From Auriscalpium vulgare (lineage: Eukaryota > Basidiomycota > Agaricomycetes > Russulales > Auriscalpiaceae), in the NCBI GenBank assembly GCA_019915015.1, contig JAHBBC010000011.1, forward strand, positions 1,116,001 to 1,180,000: a stretch of 64,000 bases of DNA, in the 5' to 3' direction. The translations under genes were made by a program, and so were the position numbers. The notes beneath the pieces are model-generated. The model searched no databases. It was not told the DNA's origin and saw only the letters and a list, made by a program, of their open reading frames with translations. Shown here in pieces: positions 21,375 through 32,179 of the stretch (positions are counted from its first letter, which is position 1; every line of letters begins with the position of its first letter).

Positions 21375-22970
21375 ATGCCCCGAAACGCGGCCGCTCGGAC
21401 TCCGACCAGCCTGAGACAGCTCCGGGCAAGAAATCCCGTGAGGAGAACATCAGCTGGGGCACAAATAAGAAGCCAAATGAGCTGCTCCTGCAGCTCATCA
21501 CGGAGCTCGAACAGCCGCAAAATCGCAAGGTTATGTTTGGTAACAAGCGTGGTGAGGTATGCAGGTGGCCCACGCATCATCTGGGCTTTGTTACTGACAT
21601 CTTTCCAGAAGAAAAGCGGAGAAAGTAAGGTCGCAGCGGGTCAGCGGCTTGCTCGCATCCTCTGGAAGGATGCTCCGGACTCGGATTTCGTCAGTCTGGG
21701 AGCAAAGGTGCTCGGGAAAATAAATCAGTATGTCCATACCCTTATTGGATGCCTCATACGTGCTCACAGGCTTGTGTAGGCTACGCATCACCTATCACTC
21801 CAAGGTTCGGCGCATTAAGTGCACGGGTGGAGGTGTCCTCACTGGGAATGAGGCCATCGTCGACACAGGTGATGCCGACGATGGTCCAGATGAGTATTTG
21901 GTCTGCTACATAGGGCCAGATGGCCCATCCGAGGATACCGATGCACGCCACAAGAATATCTGGCGTAAGTTCATTTTGTGATCTCCGATGAGCACGCTGG
22001 AGGCTAACACATCCTGTGCAGAGGAGATCGAGGCCGAGTTCGCTGTCTTCCCCCGAATTCACGCGATCCTTGCCACCCGCCCAAATGAAAACCCGATCAT
22101 CATCACGACTGGGGTTGGTCCGGACGGTCACCGCACAGTGCACTATCAGCCTCCCGACGACGCGCCACCTGTGCGGCAACCGCGCGAAGAGGACATAGAC
22201 CCCGTCCTACGCGTTCACGATGGCCCGGCGCCTCTCGCGCAAGACTCTTCTGCGACCGCACCCGGCCCGGGATCGCCACCGCAGACGCCACACACTCCCA
22301 AAGAGAACCGCGTGCCGCCCTCGTCGCAAGCAAGTGCGAAGAAGACTCCCGCACACCTGTCGGAAGAGAAGCTGGAGAGCTTGAAGGGTCGCTTCAAGCC
22401 CACGTCACGCACCGGCATTCAAGACATACTGAAGGAGTCCATCGAGTAAGTAATACTAGTTGTTGGTAATGCACGTGGACTAATTCATGTGGCAGGCGTA
22501 GCTTTGCGGTGTCAAAGGAAGAGAACATCCGCAAAGCTGTCGACAGGCTGCGCGATGACATGAATAGTCTTCGCCAAGACGCTCGCGATCGCCACGACCG
22601 CCTCTTTCGTGAGCTGCAGATTGGCTTGTGGACGAACGATGAGTATCGCCGCAAGTCGGAAGCACTTGACGATGACCTTCAGCTGCAGCTTCAAGATCTC
22701 CGTGAAAATATATCGCGCCTTCAGAATCCTCCTCTGGTTGTCGCCGCCGCTACGCCCGCTCGTTCCATCTCACGCACGGGCTCTATGTCAACCGCTGCAT
22801 CGACGCCTTCATCTCTGCCGCGCGCATCGACACCTCCGGATGATGAGCCCGAGAGCGAGATGACAAGCCAGAGAGAAAATAGTCCTCCCTGGGATGAGAG
22901 CCAGTTGGACAGAGATCTTGGACGAGGATCATCTGTGGTTCCAGACGAGTTGGAGCGAGGCTTAGTCTGA
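21375..22970 (+). pseudogene. Harbinger ORF1 with 1-bp deletion (copy 3)
   Basis: Identical to the ORF1 of copies 1 and 2 except for loss of one G at about 21382, which turns MPRKRG into MPRNAA and puts exon 1 out of frame. The shifted frame runs on through the first intron, so no full product is expected unless this base is a sequencing error. Confidence 0.8.
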
Positions 22971-23085
22971 TCATTTTGCTTTTGTCCTTTCTAACTGCAG
23001 CCTCTCATTTAATGCTACACAGTCCTTTCTTCTTTCTGATTATATCTCTCTTACTCTTTACAATCTCAGATTTAATCTTGTTCAT

Positions 23086-24409
23086 TTATACAAGTCCTGC
23101 TCGTTGAGCGGCTACTATTTCTGCCACAAGGCCACGTCTCCTAGCCTCGCAATCATCATCCTCTGTGATATCATCATCTATAGGATCATCTGGCTCCCCC
23201 CTATCGTCCTCTTCCTGAGCACGTGAGTGCCAAGTCGCAAAGCTTGTCCCACTCGCCCATCCTTCGATGTCGAGCACTGCGTTGTGCAAGATGATGCAAC
23301 ATGAAATCCACCGACACGCTCGTATATGGTCCCGATTGTAACGGATATTGAGCCGTAAGCCACGAAGGGATTGCCATCGGCCCTTGAGTGCACCCATGGT
23401 GTGTTCAGAGCGAACGCGTAGGCGAGCTACGTGTTTGTCGAATAAGGCATTTGAGCGGTCTAACGACGCTGGTTTCTTGTGAACTGGGATGGTCCGCGAG
23501 CTGACAGGGTACGCAGAGTCACCCCATGCAAACTCGTCACCTCTGAAGAACCAGTCGGTATGCTTGACAGCTGCAGTATGCTCAAATGCAGATGCATCAT
23601 GAGCAGAACCGGTCATGCCAAGCGAATAGTCAACGATTCGTAGATTCGACGGTGTATTGCCAATCTGTGTACAGATATGTCAGTCAGGAGCTATTAGAAG
23701 ATATCCAGCATACCTGGACGTTGAACCCATAGTTGCACTTCCTTGTGTAGTACGCGTCACCGTCGAGGCCGGGGCGACTGTACAGGACAACAATTGTCCC
23801 GTCGTACATCACCCATCCCTCCCTCCAGGTGGATCCCGTGAAACCAAGCTGCTCATCAATCCACCTTTTCTCGACCTCTTTCTCCTCCTCTGTTAGCGGC
23901 CGTACAAACATCCCATGCAAGGACATCAGCGCCTCCTGACATCTCTCCGTGTATAGCTCCACAGCGCCCTCTGAACAGCCCGCTGCACGGCTGATATCCT
24001 CGAGAGATGCGCCATTGCCATAGCGACCCATACGGTACAGGGTCACCGCTAATTGCGTTCGGATATCCTCCTGCGGGGTGTTCGAGTTGTTCTGGAATAC
24101 GGGATGACCCTCGATGAGGCCAAGGATAGTGTCGAAGACGTGGGGAGAGACACGGAGCATGTTGATAAAGCGGTGGTGATGGGCAGGATCCTGTGCATAC
24201 TCCCATGCAAGCTGGAGATTGCCGGCTTTAACGACGGGAGGACGGGGGTTGATGTAGCGGGAGGATAGGATGGTGTGAAGGATTGAGCTATCGCGTTGGA
24301 GCTGCTCCATCATAGCTGTGGCTGAAGATGGAGGCATGAGTGCCATCTGGATAGCCATATATGTGATGTATGCGTCGATAATCTCATCGTGGTAGGTAGC
24401 ACGGGCCAT
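23086..24409 (-). CDS. PIF/Harbinger transposase (copy 3)
   Basis: Same two-exon 424-residue gene as in copies 1 and 2, intact, with the three catalytic acidic residues. It could act in trans on all three elements. Confidence 0.92.
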
Positions 24410-24565
24410 GGCTGGTGGAAGAGCTCGAAAGCAATGGCGGCGGTGTCGCGCAGCGGCGTAGATTGAGTGACATTATGTAATATCACGCCGGGGCGCCGAA
24501 TCGAAAACGAAAGGCGTTTGAAAACGAAACGGAAACGAAAACGGTCTACTCTGAGCTCCCCTAAT

Positions 24566-24887
24566 GAGAACAAGGCTCGTGGCCTCGTGATTCCAGAAAA
24601 TTCGAAATTTTGACCCTCCGACGATGTTCCGGCACATATGTGGAGCGCTCCATACGTGCGGGCAGCTGCATATGATTGTCATTGAGCAGGACGGCAGCGA
24701 GAAGCATTGAGGATGTAGAGACGAATTGAAGACACGTTCTGCCGAACAGGTAACGCGGTCATTGCATGGCCATGGACTCATAGAGTCTACAGACCATGCG
24801 TCGACTACCGTCAGCAAGCGGAGATACTAAGTTCGTAGTAAGTATCTTCGACGGGGGCTGTTGTTGTTTATGCTGAGGAAAAAGGAT
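24566..24887. other. spacer between transposon array and foldback element
   Basis: No supported gene or repeat seen. Probably the original chromosomal sequence flanking both insertions. Confidence 0.4.
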
Positions 24888-25172
24888 CCAGTACCAGACT
24901 CCTTCCCACGCCGGCTCGTTCTCGCCCAAGCGGCCCGAGACAACCGACTAAGACAACCGCAAGGGCTCGAAGAGCGACTGGCAGAAATCGTCAGGACCCC
25001 GGCTGACCCCTCGCCGCCTCCTGCCTAATTCAGTCACAGCCCCGTCGGGTAAAGTGCTCGGGCACGCGTTACAGTACTAGTAGTCGTGTTTAGCAGTGTA
25101 GCTTATATGTAGTAAAGGGCATTGTAATTGCTTTGAATCATCATGTTCTTGATTGTTGAACAAGGATTGCAT
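24888..25172. repeat. left inverted arm of the foldback element
   Basis: 285 bp that is the near-perfect reverse complement of 26650-27018 once the duplicated 73 bp and the tip insertion there are removed. The inner boundary is at GGATTGCAT. Confidence 0.85.
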
Positions 25173-25488
25173 TTCTTCCAGCACTCGGAGCTGTCTATCC
25201 AATCTCATCGTCACCATTCTACTGTCCCCCCCTCACTGGCCACCATGTCATCAGAGACCTGCACCAGAATTGCGAGACCGTGTTGAATGCATATCGCGCA
25301 CTCGCTGCATCTATTCAGACGGAGACAGAATAGGCCACAGCCGCAGTCATAGAAACACTACGTACGGAGGTGAAGGCACTGTCTCACGAGGGCGCGCCGT
25401 ACTGCACTTCAACGTCCAGAAGGCCGCCGCACCCAAATCAAGCGAAGGAGACGTCGAGATCAATGATGAGGATCAATACTGGGCGGAG

Positions 25489-25807
25489 CTGGGGGTTCTC
25501 GATGAGCTGGGAGACACGGTCAACGGCACAGAGTAAAAGTAAGGGTCGTCCTCGGCGATGATCGCGTCTGTCGCGGCATAAGCAACACCGTAAACGTGTG
25601 GCTCTGTGCATTTGCTCACCGAACGCGACACATGTCGTAAGTGGCGGCCTCGCGCGCCCATCATCTACACAATGTGAGCAGCCTGTCAAGACCGTACGGT
25701 ACCGCTTGAATTCTTCGCAACTGCTCTGCAGAATCGAGCATCTACGCACTGATTGCCCCGAGATAGATCCCACTCCGACAGCACCTTACGCAGGCTCTTC
25801 GCACGCA
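25489..25807. repeat. 319-bp direct repeat, first copy
   Basis: This segment, which contains the AEGMRAKSLRKVLSEWD and DAIIAEDDPYFY aminotransferase parts (minus strand), is repeated without visible change at 26331-26649, right up to the inner edge of the right arm. Confidence 0.9.
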
Positions 25808-26330
25808 TGCCCTCTGCTTCGATCACGTCGATTGGGGACGCGGCAGCTACAGCCGATGGGTACGTCCACGATGAGCTTCTCGCCGGGGTTGCAAAGCATC
25901 TTCGCGAGACGGCTCCACCTGCTCAACTCAACGCTTAAGATCCGATGTCAATGCCAGGATAGGCAACGCACCCGTCCGTGTTCCCCGTGTGGATGAGCGT
26001 CATCCAGTCGCGTCGCTGTACGCAGGCTCCTACACGCGCTCGCTGAACATGCGGATGAGCTTCTGCACCTTCACGATGCCCGTCTACTGCGGCGCCTTGG
26101 GCACGACCACTCGCGTCGAGTGAGCTGTGTCCGAGCCGAAGACGCGCCAGAGCCATAAGAGCGCGCACGTCGTGGGGGCGGCGCGTCGATTGAGAAGCGG
26201 TCTGCGTCGGGGATGTCGGCGTAGATGGTGTCGAAGGGGAAGTACATCGGGCTCGGGAGGCCTGAAAGGGATGGGCAAGGGCGATAGGTTAGACAAGTCA
26301 ACGACGTACCGTCCGCGAGCGGGAGCACTC
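25489..26330 (-). pseudogene. captured aromatic aminotransferase fragment
   Basis: Read on the minus strand from 26330 to 25489, the three frames give pieces of an ARO8/kynurenine-type fold-type-I aminotransferase in correct order: GLPSPMYFPFDTIYADIPDADRF, shown here by LPSPMYFPFDTI, then RDWMTLIHTGNTDG, then KMLCNPGEKLIVD, then AEGMRAKSLRKVLSEWD, then DAIIAEDDPYFY. In the family the last motif holds the Asp and Tyr that contact the PLP ring; the PLP-binding Lys region is missing. Frames change between pieces and introns are partly decayed, so no working enzyme is expected. The piece sits wholly between the inverted arms. Confidence 0.65.
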
Positions 26331-26649
26331 CTGGGGGTTCTCGATGAGCTGGGAGACACGGTCAACGGCACAGAGTAAAAGTAAGGGTCGTCCTCGGCGA
26401 TGATCGCGTCTGTCGCGGCATAAGCAACACCGTAAACGTGTGGCTCTGTGCATTTGCTCACCGAACGCGACACATGTCGTAAGTGGCGGCCTCGCGCGCC
26501 CATCATCTACACAATGTGAGCAGCCTGTCAAGACCGTACGGTACCGCTTGAATTCTTCGCAACTGCTCTGCAGAATCGAGCATCTACGCACTGATTGCCC
26601 CGAGATAGATCCCACTCCGACAGCACCTTACGCAGGCTCTTCGCACGCA
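26331..26649. repeat. 319-bp direct repeat, second copy
   Basis: Repeat of 25489-25807 in the same orientation. It abuts the right inverted arm exactly, so the duplication joined the captured gene piece to the arm. Confidence 0.9.
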
Positions 26650-27018
26650 ATGCAATCCTTGTTCAACAATCAAGAACATGATGATTCAAAGCAATTACAA
26701 TGCCCTTTACTACATATAAGCTACACTGCTAAACACGACTACTAGTACTGTAACGCGTGCCCGAGCACTTTACCCGACGGGGCTGTGACTGAATTAGGCA
26801 GGAGGCGGCGAGGGGTCAGCCGGGGTCCTGACGATTTCTGCCAGTCGCTCTTCGAGCCCTTGCGGTTGTCTTAGTCGGTTGTCTCGGGCCGCTTGGGCGA
26901 GAACGAGCCGGCGTGGGAAGCTCTTCGAGCCCTTGCGGTTGTCTTAGTCGGTTGTCTCGGGCCGCTTGGGCGAGAACGAGCCGGCGTGGGAAGGAGTCTG
27001 ATCCAGTACTGGTACTGG
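26650..27018. repeat. right inverted arm with 73-bp tandem duplication
   Basis: Reverse complement of the left arm. A 73-bp unit (26847-26919, GCTCTTCGAGCCCTTGCGGT at its start) is repeated directly at 26920-26992, and the tip carries 11 extra bases relative to the left arm. Confidence 0.85.
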
Positions 27019-28030
27019 TATGAATAAGATTAGCGATCTATAGCTAAAACTTACTTACTAGATAATAACGCCGAGGAACGTATACCTCGTCGACGCGCGG
27101 GGCCTGTGCACGACATCCCAGCCCGGGAGCAGTATGCCGCGTGCTGATATGGAGCAGTCGGTGTTGGGTAGCCGCGGGGGCGTTGCCGGGGTGGAGTTGC
27201 TAGCACAAGGTGTTCTGGACATCTGCGAGACCATTTAGTGGCGGAACGACTGTCTTCCGCGCAAGGTCGGCAACGGAGACTACGAGACCATATGATTTTT
27301 GCGAGGATGATGCGAAAGAAGAAAAAGCTGCAGGTTGAGTATTCTAACAATATAAAAGAAATATGAACAATATGATCTGCGCTTCGCCGGCCGCGGAAGA
27401 TGCATAATCATCGTCACGACAATTGTGTGGACCGCTGCTGAATGCCGACCCGGGCGATGGACGTGGCCAATCAGGGCGAGTCGCTACAGTGAATGGCAAC
27501 CTGGTGTGAAATGAATAACACATTTTACATGAAAGGAGGCAGTAGTGGATTTGGTGTTTCCGGCGTACAATATGCTCCGCCGGCGTTGAGACATAATAGG
27601 GCCAGCTCAATTGCGACCGATATGTTACGAGTGAAGGTGGCCGGACTCGCAAGCTTTGGGAGCGACTGTCGGACTGATGGTCAGACAGCTGATCCTGAGC
27701 TCGCGAAGGTTGAAGCTGTCTACTCTGCCTCGGGGAGACTAGACTGATGGCGATTCTGAGTAAGTAACGAGTTCGGGGCGACCCGCTCCGACTCCGTGCT
27801 GGCAGTGGCAGGCTTACACAACACGTACCCACCCACCCAGCCTCCAGGAGCTTCGTGCTTGTCAACGTTCAACGCCCGATATCAAGAAACGAGCTCTACG
27901 AAAGCAGCGTCTGAGCTGGTCTGAGCAGACGTGAGTGGGCGCGGGCAGAAAATAAAGTAGCGGCACCGGCCGGAGCGCTCGACGACTGACGCCGACGTCG
28001 TCCGATGACTCGAGCAAACACCAACCCACA
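27019..28030. other. intergenic, with a diverged copy of the JmjC gene 5' region
   Basis: No complete gene supported. At about 27690-27750 the plus strand closely matches the minus strand of 63000-63060, in both DNA and peptide (ELAKVEAVYSASGRL here, ELAKVDSVCSASGRL there). The rest looks non-coding and includes the promoter of the MFS gene. Confidence 0.5.
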
Positions 28031-29951
28031 ATGTCCAGCGGCGAGATCGAGCTCACCCCAATCTCGGGGGGCGCTCTGGAGAGTGGACTTCCACAGCAAA
28101 ATGTCCCAACGTCTCTGACAGAAGACGTGTACACCAACAATTCTGGCGACGAACGCCTGCGCGAGGAGGAGGCCGTCGCCCTTGCTCCAGTAGATGGCGG
28201 CATCCAGGCATGGACCTTCGTTTTCTGCTCCTTCGTCCTGGAGAGTCTCGTATGGGGATTCCCATTCAGGTGCGTCTGCCACGCAGTGAGGCAGGTGGGG
28301 TCGTGGCACTGGAATATCCGCACAGTTTCGGTGTGTTCCAAGAGTGGTATCTCAGCCATCCGCCGTTTGATAGCGCAACGGAGGCATCGATCAATGCGAT
28401 CGGTACAGTCACCCTCGCGATCCAGTACATGGAGGGCATTGTGTTTGCGTTCATCGCGCAGCGTTTCCCCCACTGGCTCAGACCTATGATGGTCGGGGGC
28501 CTCGTTGTATGCGTGACCTCGATGCTCATCTCGAGCTTTGCGACCAAGGTGCGTTTCGTCTTGTAAACGATGTTACCAAGTGTTCTAATCCTCGCTGCTT
28601 AGGTTTGGCATCTCATCCTTCTTCAAGGGGTAGTGTACGGGATCGCCGGAGGTTGTCTCTACATGCCAGTTGTCTTCTGGGTATGCCCTTGAATCTTCTT
28701 GTTAACCATATCTCAATCAATTAATATCCCATGGCGACCCTCCTAGCTCTCAGAATGGTTGTCGAGGTCTGTCTCAGTCTTCTCGTCATCTGAATATCTG
28801 CTTATGGATTCTACAGCGCCGTTCCTTCGCAGGTTCCTTCATCTTCGGCGGGTCCGGCCTCGGAGGTGCCGCCTTCCCGATCGTAGCCAATTACCTCCTT
28901 CAACGCGTCGGCTTCCGCTGGACCATCCGCGCCATTGCGCTCGCAGTAGGCGCGCTTGGTGGTCTCGCCATCCTTGGTGTTAAACCGCGCTTGCCGATCC
29001 CGCCCGCGAGCAGGCGCACGAGGGCCCCTCCGCTCGACTTCTCGTTCATAAAGTCGCCGGTGTTCATATCAGTCGTAAGCGGGCCTGCTGAGGTTGAGAG
29101 TCTGCTGCTGAGCGTTAGCGGCACAGGGCATCACGGTATTCCTGCAGGCACTGGCCTACTTCCCCGTGTCGCTTTATATTCCGACCTACGCCGTCTCACT
29201 TGGTTATTCGCGGCTCCACGGGACGCTTGCATTGACCGTCTTCAACTTGGCCACCGTGATAGGTACGCAGCATTCCACGCCGTATGTCAGACTGGGTTAT
29301 CAATGTGATTACAGGGCAAATCGTCTCCGGTTACTACTGCGACGTGGGCCCGTACACCCGCGTCATGTTCTCGTCTGCCATTCTTTCTTCAATTCTGGCG
29401 TATGCACTATGGGGCTTCGCGCATAGTCTCGCGCTGGTGTATGTCTTTGTCGTCATCTTTGGGACGATCGTAAGTGATTTGAACCCCACACTCCGTTGAG
29501 CGGCATCTGAACACTTACATCCAGAGCGGCGGCTTCAGCTCAGTCTGGCCGCCTGCTGCCGCTGAGGTGCACAGTGCGTTCCAGGCTCATCTGTTCCCCA
29601 TGGCTGGTGTAGCTTACAAGATACTCAGGGTCCCAGCCTTTCTCTCCTTTTGCTTTCTTCGCCATTGCGAAAGGACTCGCGGCCGTCTTCGGGCCGTTCA
29701 TCGCGGCGGCTCTTCACCCTGTCCGCATCGACAACATTTCCGCGTCGAAGTTAGGTCCTAGCAAGCACGGCTGGGCTGGCTATGGATTCACATGTACGCA
29801 ATTTCAACTGATTATGTTTGCTTGGTGCCAGTCGACTGACTGCTGGTTGTCTACAGCGATTACGATTTTTGTGGGCAGCATGATGGCGGCCACGACGGTG
29901 GGGTCGGCCGTCTCAGCGTTCTTGCGGATGCGCATGAAGCGATCAACTTGA
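28031..29951 (+). CDS. MFS transporter, monocarboxylate-permease type
   Basis: Exons chain into a protein with an acidic cytoplasmic N-terminus and about 12 hydrophobic segments. Signature pieces are WGFPFSFGVFQEWYLSHPPF across the first intron, MVGGLVVCVTSMLISSFATK, VWHLILLQGVVYGIAGGCLY, GSFIFGGSGLGGAAFPIVAN and a C-terminal FVGSMMAATTVGSAVSAFLR. The order fits fungal MCT-like (TC 2.A.1.13) plasma-membrane carriers, which move monocarboxylates, riboflavin or metabolites; the substrate cannot be told. At least eight short introns. Near 28755 one T seems to be missing: EWFVERRS is expected but the text gives EWLS with a shift. The stop is TGA at 29949. Neighbours give no pathway. Confidence 0.82.
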
Positions 29952-30388
29952 ACCGCATGAGAGCAGAAATCCAAGGAGAACTCAAAGCTTGTTCGCCCGG
30001 AGACGGGGTTAGGCTATACTTAACTTTGTGACTTCGTCTCATCATGCCCAGCCGAGCAATCCGTACCTCCACGACCTTCAGCTGCGAGGGGTTTTGAAAC
30101 TGCTTTGCAAGTGACGATGCCTAAGGACGGTAAAGTGCCGACAGGACTTCATTGAGATCAGCGGCCGAGCGCTGCCTGTCTACACACTCGGTATGTAGGA
30201 GGCTCTCCGAGGCTGCGAGGAACCCTCGCATCTCCTGTCGCATAACTGGCGTAATCCGCTTCAACGTCGCTTTGAAGTCGGGCTTCAGACAGGGGCGCGT
30301 AGGATATAAATGAGCTCATACCAACGGACGCTTCGACCGCCGAAAGATCCATATCATACGGTTGATCTTTGAGCAGCTGCATGGGCCG
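29952..30388. other. intergenic, nothing recognised
   Basis: Downstream of the MFS gene. A short minus-strand frame (30158-30382) may be a tail exon of the next hypothetical gene, but no motif supports it. Confidence 0.35.
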
Positions 30389-31084
30389 TCATACAAAGGT
30401 TTTTTTTCGCGAGAGGGACGGGGTGCGCACCCTGTTTGTCAACCAGCGCTCGTACAGGTCGTAGATAACCGGGGCGATGTCGCCTTGCAGAATCTGACCT
30501 TCTTCCCACCACACGTTGCCCACGCGTTTCTCCGTGTAGTCCAGGGTACGTTGCTCAGGTCCCAGCGGTAGCAGGTTGTGGATTTTCTCGAGATTGACTT
30601 CCGCCGTAGCTGCCGATCGTCCCAACCACCTGATCTCCTCGACGGACGGCGCTACGGCAAACTGCTGGTGCTGCTCGATGGCGTGCCTCCCTAGCAGTGC
30701 TGGTATGAATTGCTGCAAATAGGGTAAACAAGTAAGCGGCGATACTGCCAGGGCTGTACGCACGATCTCCCTGGCGATGCCTTGAGAAAACCAGCGGAGT
30801 TGCTTCGAATAGAGTGGCCGCGAACGGTATGCGAGACGGAGGCGGCTTGTGACCGCGTACAGCTGCGCAGCTTGTGCAGACTTAGTTCCAGTGGATGGTG
30901 GGTATTGCTGTGCGACTGCACTGTTTGTGTGGGCGGTGTTCATGTCAATGGCCCTACAGTGGCGAGTGGGTGCAGCACTATCAAAAGACCGTGGGAGTCG
31001 CGGACCAGCCTGGTGAAAGCGACGCCACGGCGGAGTATCGTCTTGACCGAGCCTCAGCCCATCATGCTGCCCAAACACGCACAT
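30389..31084 (-). CDS. hypothetical protein, possibly partial
   Basis: A 231-residue minus-strand frame with an ATG at 31084. The middle (FSQGIAREIVRTALAVSPLT, then PYLQQFIPALLGRHAIEQHQ) and end (NVWWEEGQILQGDIAPVIYD) look protein-like in composition, with helical segments. The first 60 residues look less so. I do not recognise the family. A run of eight T bases at about 30402-30409, just before the stop, is a likely place for an artefactual frameshift, after which a further frame to 30158 could belong to the same protein. Confidence 0.35.
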   Translation of the reverse strand: MCVFGQHDGLRLGQDDTPPWRRFHQAGPRLPRSFDSAAPTRHCRAIDMNTAHTNSAVAQQYPPSTGTKSAQAAQLYAVTSRLRLAYRSRPLYSKQLRWFSQGIAREIVRTALAVSPLTCLPYLQQFIPALLGRHAIEQHQQFAVAPSVEEIRWLGRSAATAEVNLEKIHNLLPLGPEQRTLDYTEKRVGNVWWEEGQILQGDIAPVIYDLYERWLTNRVRTPSLSRKKTFV

Positions 31085-32179
31085 TCTGAACTCCAGCAGT
31101 TCGTCAACGTTGTGACCTTACGGCTTTATGAGGCCGCAATCTATTTCAACCACGGCGTCGTGGCAGGCGTACATGCTGTACGGTTGCAGGAGGAAATCGT
31201 GAGTTCTCGCAGCGTTTGAGAACGGCGGGCACCGACATCGTGCATCAGGATCTGGCTGCCTACGCCATCGGGGTAGCGGCGCTTCACCATATGCCCCTTG
31301 TTGTACCCCAGGTCATCCGCCTTTGTGTGCCGGAACTGGAGGCTGGGACACTTCGCTGGGAGATGATCAGAGTCGTCCCTTACCCAACTGGCATTGACCT
31401 GCCAGAGGACGATATGGGGCTCACCGCGTGGTGGAGTGACGGCATTCGGTCAAAGGCGGCCGCTGAGGCCGCCGCGCATCTCGAGCATGATCTCCAGTTG
31501 GTGCGCCGCCCTCTCTCGACTCGACTCTTCATGTTGTTCCGCCCTCTAAATATGACCATAGAGTCCTGCTGGGCCTGCAGCCTCTAAGTGGGATGTGTTA
31601 GCAAAGTTGAGGCAGGAATCGAAGGCGAGTGACGGCCTTTTTGCGGACGGCGCAGGGTTTGCACGGCGCATTGCTCTGGAGAAAAAGAGTACGGCTGCCG
31701 CCTTGTCTGAGCTGTTGGATAAAATATATACAGCCTAAGATATCATCCCACGGCATGCGATATCGGCTACCACTTCGTGCCTGTCTTTCAGCTTGCTCGT
31801 GAGTGAGGCTTTATTCCCGGTCGCGGTGTTCATCAAGAGAAGAGTAGCCCAGCCAGTCAGGCTTGGGGCGCGACAAGCGGGGATCGTTTAAGGGCGGTGG
31901 ACATGGAGGGCTCAGATATTGATTCATGACGAGTTATGCCTTTGGCCTTTGTCGGTCATCGGACGTCGCTCTCGCGGAGATGTTCGTATTGCGACGTCAA
32001 GATAGGCTACATAGCGCGGTCATCCGTTCGGCGTCGATCTTAATACTTCCTTGATTGAGTGGAATGGAGCTCGAGAACCGGTGGGCAGGCAAGCACTCAT
32101 TTGCCTACAATAGCACCCCAGTTCAACAACTATATTGTCATGCACAATAAACATCCACCCTACCCCGCGAAAATTCCCA
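31085..32179. other. weakly coding stretch
   Basis: A plus-strand frame at about 31216-31587 (containing PQVIRLCVPELEAGTLRWEM and DLPEDDMGLTAWWSDG) reads like protein but has no ATG start, no partner exons and no recognised family. From 31600 to 32179 I see nothing coding. Confidence 0.35.

Larger units (their letters stand above)
21176..24562. mobile_element. PIF/Harbinger DNA transposon, copy 3
   Basis: A third copy, 3387 bp, one base shorter than the others: the GG after ATGCCCC at about 21382 is a single G. Ends are intact and the right flank again carries AAT (24563-24565). The transposase is unchanged, but ORF1 is frameshifted at its fourth codon. Confidence 0.93.
24888..27018. mobile_element. 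foldback element carrying a captured aminotransferase fragment
   Basis: Two long inverted arms bound this element: 24888-25172 (285 bp) and 26650-27018 (369 bp), both beginning CCAGTACCAG when read inward. They match closely over their length. The right arm is longer because of a 73-bp tandem duplication and an 11-bp insertion near its tip. Between the arms is no transposase, but there is a rearranged piece of a PLP-dependent aminotransferase gene, and a plus-strand fragment (about 25240-25400) with an HxxRDLHxNCE-like translation. I find no clear target duplication (GAT on the left, TAT on the right). The form fits a non-autonomous, gene-capturing (Pack-type) TIR element. Confidence 0.7.

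Noticed and set aside
14394..24562. LTR retrotransposon array or viral insertion as explanation for the 3.39-kb repeats
   Set aside because: Ends are inverted and not direct, target duplication is 3 bp, and the enzyme is a DDE_Tnp_4 transposase; there is no reverse transcriptase, integrase or capsid frame.
27344..27865. Minus-strand 173-residue frame
   Set aside because: Ser/Arg-rich with no motif, and it runs across the stretch that matches the JmjC 5' segment on the other strand.
10345..29951. A single large secondary-metabolite cluster from the FAD oxidase to the MFS transporter
   Set aside because: Ten kilobases of transposons and a foldback element lie between them, there is no core synthase, and only the oxidase-peptide pair is adjacent.
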